DNA from: CAZJUO01 sp964549245
Lineage (GTDB): Bacteria; Patescibacteriota; Patescibacteriia; UBA10025; JAHIVO01
Assembly (NCBI GenBank): GCA_964549245.1
Contig: CAZJUO010000010.1
Span: 1 to 25,096, forward strand
DNA: 25,096 bases
Reading direction: 5' to 3'
Each line of letters begins with the position of its first letter. Within the stretch, counting starts at the first letter, position 1. Of this stretch, positions 21,209-25,096 are shown in pieces. The notes below the pieces were generated by a model. That model did no database searches. It saw only the letters and a list, made by a program, of their open reading frames with translations, and had not been told where the DNA came from. The position numbers and the translations under genes were made by a program.

Positions 21209-21829
21209 TTACCCAAATATTCGCAAAGCTACAGTATAGAGAGTTTGAAACAAATAATAGAATAGTGAACCGCCAAAAATAACTAACATTAGCAAAATCC
21301 AGGGCCCATACATCTCCAAACGTACCACGATGTGCTGATATCGCTGCGGTATGATGGCATACAGCAGTTTGGAACCGTCCAATGGCGGCAGGGGCAATAG
21401 ATTAAATATGGCTAATATAAAATTAATATAGACCAAAATCGTTAAAAATGAGGCTAGGAGGTTGTCTGGACTGACTATCCCGCCGATTACAAAAAACTTT
21501 AAGGCAAAACCAAATATCAAAAAACTGATTATATTTGAAGCAGGGCCGGCTAATGAAACCAGCACCGGGCTCCATTTAGCGTTTTTTAAATTGTAAGGGT
21601 TGAAGGGAACCGGCCTGCCCCAGCCAAAACCAGCTAACAGTAAAACAATAAAACCCACCGGATCGATATGCTTGATCGGATTTAAGGTTAGTCGGCCTTG
21701 ATCTTTGGCTGTATGGTCCCCCAGCAAGTACGCCGCATAGGCATGAGAAAATTCATGAACGGTAATAGCATACACGATGCCAATCAGCCAGACTACTAAT
21801 AATTGCGGTTGTGATAGTAGCTGCCACAT
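21209..21829 (-). CDS. Site-2-type M50 zinc metalloprotease, membrane-bound
   Basis: A 206-residue, multi-pass membrane protein of the M50 (site-2 protease) family. The zinc motif HEFSH (HExxH, residues 25-29) lies in the first long hydrophobic stretch; the third zinc ligand is the aspartate of NLLPLPPLDGSKLL (about 143-156). DPVGFIVLLLAGFGWGRPVP and SLAGPASNIISFLIFG are also typical of the short SpoIVFB/YwhC-like subgroup. There are about five to six hydrophobic segments and no PDZ or CBS domain. Substrates are unknown; such proteases typically cut membrane regulators within the bilayer. It stands between rpmB (divergent) and the str operon, and its promoter is described separately. Confidence 0.88.
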   Translation of the reverse strand: MWQLLSQPQLLVVWLIGIVYAITVHEFSHAYAAYLLGDHTAKDQGRLTLNPIKHIDPVGFIVLLLAGFGWGRPVPFNPYNLKNAKWSPVLVSLAGPASNIISFLIFGFALKFFVIGGIVSPDNLLASFLTILVYINFILAIFNLLPLPPLDGSKLLYAIIPQRYQHIVVRLEMYGPWILLMLVIFGGSLFYYLFQTLYTVALRIFG

Positions 21830-21870
21830 ATCTAAAAATGTTGACGCGTATTATAAAATAAGGTAAGCTA

Positions 21871-21898
21871 ATTATACCAAAATACCTAATATATTCAA
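21871..21898 (-). promoter_or_regulatory. Promoter of the M50 protease gene
   Basis: On the - strand TTGAAT is followed after 16 bases by a perfect TATAAT with TG one base upstream (TGGTATAAT). RNA would start about 35 bases before the ATG. It lies in the 73-base gap divergent to rpmB. For rpmB on the + strand I see TTGACG at 21841-21846 but no good -10 at the right distance. Confidence 0.5.
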
Positions 21899-21902
21899 AT
21901 TT

Positions 21903-22082
21903 ATGGCCCGAATGTGTGATATCTGCGGCCGAGGAGCTCTAACAGGACACTCACGCAGTCATTCCAATATTGCCACCAAGAAAAAACAGCATCTCAACTT
22001 GCAGTCAACTATGTATCAGGGGAAGAAGGTAAAAGCCTGCGCTCGCTGTATCAAAAGCTTAACCAAAAAAGGTAAAGCGTAG
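21903..22082 (+). CDS. rpmB: 50S ribosomal protein bL28
   Basis: A 59-residue bL28, a small protein of the large subunit near the E site. It reads MARMCDICGRGALTGHSRSH with the family's GxxxxxGHxxSHS start, then a short basic middle (NIATKKKQHLNLQ) and KKVKACARCIKSLTKKGKA. Two CxxC pairs (C5/C8 and C46/C49) make the zinc-binding type. It is one of only three genes fully or partly read on the + strand besides ybaB and recR, and is divergent from the M50 gene. A stem-loop follows. The gene is short enough to be missed by length cut-offs. Confidence 0.93.
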   Translation: MARMCDICGRGALTGHSRSHSNIATKKKQHLNLQSTMYQGKKVKACARCIKSLTKKGKA

Positions 22083-22094
22083 TTTTTTTGATCC

Positions 22095-22130
22095 AAAAAA
22101 TACCGCTTGTTAGGTACAAGCGGTTGTTTG
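22095..22130. terminator. Bidirectional terminator between rpmB and the 77-residue gene
   Basis: ACCGCTTGT and ACAAGCGGT form a perfect 9-base-pair stem with a 5-base loop. On the - strand it is followed by ATTTTTT, a good terminator for the 77-residue gene; on the + strand TTGTTTG follows, acceptable for rpmB. The stem lies between two converging genes. Confidence 0.75.
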
Positions 22131-22137
22131 TGGCGGG

Positions 22138-22371
22138 CTATTGCCTTACCTGGTAGAGAACTGTGACTGTAACCATATAAACCAAATATTCATGACCGTT
22201 TTCGTCTTTCAACAGATCAGTATCTGTGTTAGTTTCCTGCTCACAAATCATAATCGTTGAGTCACCATTCAACCATTCATCAATCTTCTTGCTGACTAAT
22301 ACAGCGGCCGAACCTGGAATTTTCTCCGGTCCCGCGGCAAAAACTTTAACAAAAATTTGTAATTTACCCAA
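22138..22371 (-). CDS. Unidentified 77-residue protein with TTG start
   Basis: I do not recognise the family with confidence. The chosen start is TTG, seven bases after a strong Shine-Dalgarno (GGAGGT), giving MGKLQIFVKVFAAGPEKIPG; an ATG 31 codons upstream would overlap uppS and has no Shine-Dalgarno. The protein has no membrane segment. It has a short alternating-hydrophobic start, a helix (SAAVLVSKKIDEWLNG), an acidic middle (CEQETNTDTDLLKDENG) and a beta-like end (EYLVYMVTVTVLYQVRQ). This layout loosely resembles the small Cse60-type sporulation proteins, but that is a guess. It is 58 bases after uppS on the same strand and is closed by a strong terminator, so it may be the last gene of the uppS transcript. 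Confidence 0.6.
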   Translation of the reverse strand: MGKLQIFVKVFAAGPEKIPGSAAVLVSKKIDEWLNGDSTIMICEQETNTDTDLLKDENGHEYLVYMVTVTVLYQVRQ

Positions 22372-22429
22372 GATAGTACCTCCAAACTGATTGTACAATG
22401 AACAACTAACTGTATTATAAAAAATATTT

Positions 22430-23122
22430 TTAACCGCCCCCAAACCGACGCTGCCGTTGGGCATAGTCGTCTATGGCGGTATCCAAATCCTTTTCACTAA
22501 ATGCCGGCCAATACGATTTGCAATAATGGTATTCAGCATAGGCAGCGCGCCAAAGCATAAAACCGGAACTGCGCTGTTCGCCCGAGGTCCTGATAACCAT
22601 ATCAACATCCGGCACTTCAGGATGGTAGAGTTTTTTGGTCAGCGTATCCTCTGAAATATCGTCAGGGGCAATTCCCTGTTGCGTAATGTCCTTTACCGCA
22701 TCAACGATCTCGGCCCGGCCGCCGTAATTGACCCCTACATTGAGCGTCAAATCCGTATTGTCTTTGGTTTTGGCCATAGCTGTCTGGAGTGCTGTTTGGA
22801 CTTCGTCCGGCAACTCTTTGAGGCGCCCCAATATATTCAAACGTATGCCTTTTTTCAGAAAATTATCAATTTCATTAATAGCCACTTCCCTGATCAGCTT
22901 CATAAGATACGATACTTCCTTTTTGGGACGGGACCAATTTTCAGTAGAAAAAGCCCAGACCGTCAAATACCGTATACCGCGATCGATACACCAGTGACCG
23001 ACTTTTTTCAGAGTGTCTACTCCCTTTTTATGGCCAGCTAAAGTCGGCAGGCCACGCTGCTTGGCCCACCGCCTATTACCGTCCATTATTATCCCTAAAT
23101 GGGTTGGTACGCTTTCTTGCAT
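22430..23122 (-). CDS. uppS: Isoprenyl transferase (undecaprenyl diphosphate synthase family)
   Basis: A 230-residue cis-prenyltransferase. It condenses isopentenyl diphosphate onto a farnesyl-type primer to build undecaprenyl diphosphate, the lipid carrier for cell-wall glycans. The catalytic Asp is D14 in GIIMDGNRRWAKQ, followed by LAGHKKGVDTLKK, AFSTENWSRPKKEV (57-70), NVGVNYGGRAEIVDAV (128-143), and the IRTSGEQRSSGFMLWRAAYAE segment (177-197) that binds Mg and diphosphate. The family's SNFLLWQ is SGFMLWR here. It is 41 bases after the trans-prenyl diphosphate synthase gene, which makes the probable primer, so the two supply carrier lipid together. Confidence 0.95.
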   Translation of the reverse strand: MQESVPTHLGIIMDGNRRWAKQRGLPTLAGHKKGVDTLKKVGHWCIDRGIRYLTVWAFSTENWSRPKKEVSYLMKLIREVAINEIDNFLKKGIRLNILGRLKELPDEVQTALQTAMAKTKDNTDLTLNVGVNYGGRAEIVDAVKDITQQGIAPDDISEDTLTKKLYHPEVPDVDMVIRTSGEQRSSGFMLWRAAYAEYHYCKSYWPAFSEKDLDTAIDDYAQRQRRFGGG

Positions 23123-23130
23123 ATAACTAT

Positions 23131-23159
23131 ATTAAATAGAAACATCGGCCAATTGTCAA
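23131..23159 (-). promoter_or_regulatory. Promoter of uppS, short or leaderless transcript
   Basis: On the - strand a perfect TTGACA is followed after 17 bases by TTTAAT (one mismatch to TATAAT). The RNA would begin about two bases before the uppS ATG, so the message would be leaderless or nearly so. The -35 element is next to the stop of the preceding gene. Confidence 0.5.
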
Positions 23160-23163
23160 TGCG

Positions 23164-24222
23164 CTACCGCTGGCGTTGGATAATATAGTACGTTAGCTGC
23201 ACCAGTAAGGCCTGATAGTGCTTACTGACAGATAAATTGCGAATCTGCCGCAAACTGCTTTGCAGCAGCTTGTCCATCTCTTTTTTCACTATAGTGGCAA
23301 TGTTTAATCCGATGATCGTCTCACGCACGTATTGAAGCTGTCGGGTTGTAATATGACTATGATTAAATATTTTTTGTAATCTTGCTTTCTGCTGGCGATT
23401 GGCTTTGGTAAATAAATAATAGTGATACAAGGTTTTTTTGTTTTCTTCAATATCTGTACCGATCGATTTTCCTACACTGCTTTGGCTGCCAAAAAGCCCC
23501 AACTCGTCATCCTTTATTTGGAATAAAATTCCTAATGTCTCACCAAGTTTTTCTAATTTACTTATTTTTTGTTTACTCATCTTTGACAGCATACCACCGA
23601 TTACCAAAGGCAAGGAAAAGGTATACCGCGCTGTTTTATAGCGATATATTTCCATAATTTCCTTTCTGGGAATTGAAGTATCCTTACCTCCTACGTACAT
23701 TTCTTTTACTTGGGCTAATCCTACTTTCATCATTTCCTGGGCATAAAAAGATATAATTTTTTGTTTGATTGAACCGGAAACTGGCAGATCAGACAAAACA
23801 TCAAAGGCCAAAAAAAATAAAATATCCCCGACGCATAAACCGGCGGAATAACCAAAGTGCTCTGGCTGCCGTATGCTATTTTTCTTGGCCAATAGCGCAT
23901 ACTGATGATACATTGAGGCCTTGCCTCTTCGCCATCGGCTCTGGTCCATGATATCATCATGCACCAATAAAGCGCTGTGTAACAATTCAATGGCCGCGGC
24001 GGCGGCAACACTGTCACGGCTAAGGCGTTTTTTGGACATCTGGCAAGCTAGTAAGACGAGGCCGCCCCGTATCATTTTCCCGTGCGGTACAAAGCCTACC
24101 AAACGTTTTATTAAATCCTTTCCCCAAAACGGAAAAGTATTTTTTAGAACAGCCTGCCGCTGACGCAATTCCTTTTGCAAAAATTTATTTATTACCAGGC
24201 TGTATTTTTTAAACGCTTCCAT
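23164..24222 (-). CDS. Trans-isoprenyl diphosphate synthase family protein
   Basis: A 352-residue all-alpha prenyl synthase that would extend an allylic diphosphate with isopentenyl diphosphate. The first Asp-rich motif is complete: LLVHDDIMDQS (D89, D90, D93), followed by RRGKASMYH. The GGKRLRP-type motif is degenerate, HGKMIRGGL (47-55). The second Asp-rich motif, usually DDxxD, is DDELG (238-242) in FQIKDDELGLFG. GKSIGTDIEENKKTL follows. The length is slightly above the usual 290-330. The product chain length cannot be told; from the neighbouring uppS, farnesyl or geranylgeranyl diphosphate is plausible. An alternative TTG start eight codons earlier exists; the ATG is kept because the candidate promoter leaves it a 33-base leader. 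Confidence 0.85.
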   Translation of the reverse strand: MEAFKKYSLVINKFLQKELRQRQAVLKNTFPFWGKDLIKRLVGFVPHGKMIRGGLVLLACQMSKKRLSRDSVAAAAAIELLHSALLVHDDIMDQSRWRRGKASMYHQYALLAKKNSIRQPEHFGYSAGLCVGDILFFLAFDVLSDLPVSGSIKQKIISFYAQEMMKVGLAQVKEMYVGGKDTSIPRKEIMEIYRYKTARYTFSLPLVIGGMLSKMSKQKISKLEKLGETLGILFQIKDDELGLFGSQSSVGKSIGTDIEENKKTLYHYYLFTKANRQQKARLQKIFNHSHITTRQLQYVRETIIGLNIATIVKKEMDKLLQSSLRQIRNLSVSKHYQALLVQLTYYIIQRQR

Positions 24223-24261
24223 ATCGGCTATATTAATTTTTATCAAAACTGACTACCCCTA

Positions 24262-24290
24262 ATTATCAACCAAAATCACAAAAATTGCAA
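24262..24290 (-). promoter_or_regulatory. Possible promoter of the prenyl synthase gene
   Basis: On the - strand TTGCAA is followed after 17 bases by GATAAT (one mismatch to TATAAT). RNA would start about 33 bases before the ATG. It lies in the gap after the MutY-like gene. Confidence 0.35.
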
Positions 24291-24292
24291 TT

Positions 24293-25096
24293 CTATTGTA
24301 TATAATATTTGTTTCCTTTTTTATTTACCAGATTTTCTTTTTGGAAATCCTTAAGCGCTCTATCTACTTTACTAAAAAGCAGGCTGGTGCTATTGCATAG
24401 TTCAGCTCTAGTAGCTGCGCCACGCAGCAATGTTTTCAACAGCTGCCCTCGCGCTTGCCGATGAGATCCGGCAAATTTACTTTGTCTACTATAATGCTTA
24501 CTTTGCTGGTTTAGGTTGCCCACAGTCCGCTTTAATTCTGTCCCATAGTCCATCATCGCCCAATACCACCGCCGCGGATTTTTTCTGTCAACCATCTTTT
24601 TTAAAAATGGTATTAACTCCGTGTCAGATACTTGTTTTTTGTTTTTAAAAAAATGATAAATCAAAACCGTCCTAATATTGGTTTCGATAAATACCGCCGG
24701 TTGATTGAAAGCGTATACTTGGATAGCCCCGGCGGTAGCTGGGCCAATGCCGGGTAGTCTGCAAAGTTCGGTAAATTCTTTTGGTAAATGGCCATGGTGG
24801 CGATCTACTACCGCTTTGGCTAACTCACGCAGTGCTAAAGCCCTTTTATTGTAACCCAGGCCCTGCCATAATGCCAGGACTTCCTTTTTTGAAGCCTTGG
24901 CCAGCGCCGAAAAGCCGGAATATTTATTAATAAATATCTTATATTTTTTTATTACCCGCTGCACTTGTGTTTGTTGGAGCATAATTTCTGATAGGCAAAT
25001 ACGGTAGGGGGTAATATTTTTCCTCCACGGCAAATCCCGCAGCCGTTTCCGCCGGTACATACTGATTATTCTTTGCAGACCCTTCTTTTTTTGCGC
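24293..25096 (-). CDS. A/G-specific adenine glycosylase (MutY-like) without iron-sulphur cluster, 5' partial
   Basis: The reading frame is open to the right edge: before the first visible ATG, the codons (IIS preceded by LQR) continue the MutY-type N-terminus leading into RDLPWRK, so the true start is outside. It belongs to the HhH-GPD DNA glycosylase superfamily, which removes adenine opposite 8-oxoguanine. Motifs: SEIMLQQTQV with the catalytic Glu, LWQGLGYNKRAL, and the helix-hairpin-helix CRLPGIGPATAGAIQV. The catalytic Asp in E. coli MutY (LDGNV) is Glu here (IETNIR). The four cysteines that hold the iron-sulphur cluster are absent; YGTELKRTVGNLNQQSKHYS takes their place. The end (about 45 residues) looks like a winged-helix domain. 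Confidence 0.85.
   Translation of the reverse strand, partial: AQKKKGLQRIISMYRRKRLRDLPWRKNITPYRICLSEIMLQQTQVQRVIKKYKIFINKYSGFSALAKASKKEVLALWQGLGYNKRALALRELAKAVVDRHHGHLPKEFTELCRLPGIGPATAGAIQVYAFNQPAVFIETNIRTVLIYHFFKNKKQVSDTELIPFLKKMVDRKNPRRWYWAMMDYGTELKRTVGNLNQQSKHYSRQSKFAGSHRQARGQLLKTLLRGAATRAELCNSTSLLFSKVDRALKDFQKENLVNKKGNKYYIQ

Noticed and set aside
21109..21216. Extended rpsL start (36 more residues)
   Set aside because: It would run through the proposed promoter and hairpin, and uS12 begins at MPTI.
22372..22464. Upstream ATG giving a 108-residue product in the unknown gene
   Set aside because: It overlaps the end of uppS, has no Shine-Dalgarno, and the TTG at 22369-22371 has GGAGGT at ideal distance.

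Overview
The window reads as a stretch of chromosome from a small-genome bacterium of the candidate phyla radiation (Patescibacteria, Parcubacteria-like). Signs for this are: a nearly unbroken str-S10-spc ribosomal cluster with no gene for ribosomal protein uL30 between rpsE and rplO; lysine/glutamate-rich tails on several ribosomal proteins; a MutY-like glycosylase without iron-sulphur cysteines; and weak or absent Shine-Dalgarno sequences in front of many genes. TGA acts as a stop (rplD, rpsG) and tryptophan is TGG, so the code is the ordinary bacterial one. The placement is inference; no 16S rRNA is present. No tRNA, rRNA, CRISPR array, phage or insertion sequence was seen.

Layout. Positions 1-1061 (+ strand) hold the tail of an unidentified gene, then ybaB and recR. 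Convergent to them on the - strand lies rplU, preceded by a DUF192 protein, a WecA/MraY-type sugar-phosphate transferase, ruvX, map and a two-domain kinase whose second half is adenylate kinase (1064-5443). A clear terminator at about 5475-5500 separates this unit from secY. From 5528 to 21108, reading leftwards on the - strand, runs the conserved cluster in the order rpsL-rpsG-fusA-tuf-rpsJ-rplC-rplD-rplW-rplB-rpsS-rplV-rpsC-rplP-rpmC-rpsQ-rplN-rplX-rplE-rpsZ-rpsH-rplF-rplR-rpsE-rplO-secY. Upstream of it are an M50 membrane protease (-), a divergent 59-residue rpmB (+), an unidentified 77-residue protein with a TTG start, uppS, a trans-prenyl diphosphate synthase, and a MutY-like glycosylase that runs off the right edge (-).

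How the genes work together. Most of the window is the translation and secretion core. Two lipid-carrier genes (prenyl diphosphate synthase and uppS) can make undecaprenyl diphosphate, the carrier on which the WecA-like transferase would load a sugar phosphate. recR and the MutY-like enzyme serve DNA repair, and RuvX is a Holliday-junction resolvase family member. No gap between genes exceeds 300 bases. The longest gaps (240 bases tuf-fusA, 215 bases rplC-rpsJ, 165 bases fusA-rpsG, 100 bases upstream of rpsL) carry promoters, hairpins and repeats, described individually.

No wholly new multi-gene system is evident. The most interesting points are: a promoter with an overlapping operator-like dyad in front of rplU; the kinase fusion with a possibly leaderless promoter; a structured intergenic leader inside the S10 operon; a duplicated 3' end of rpsG; an attenuator-like hairpin in front of rpsL; and the unusual MutY-like and prenyl synthase active-site motifs.
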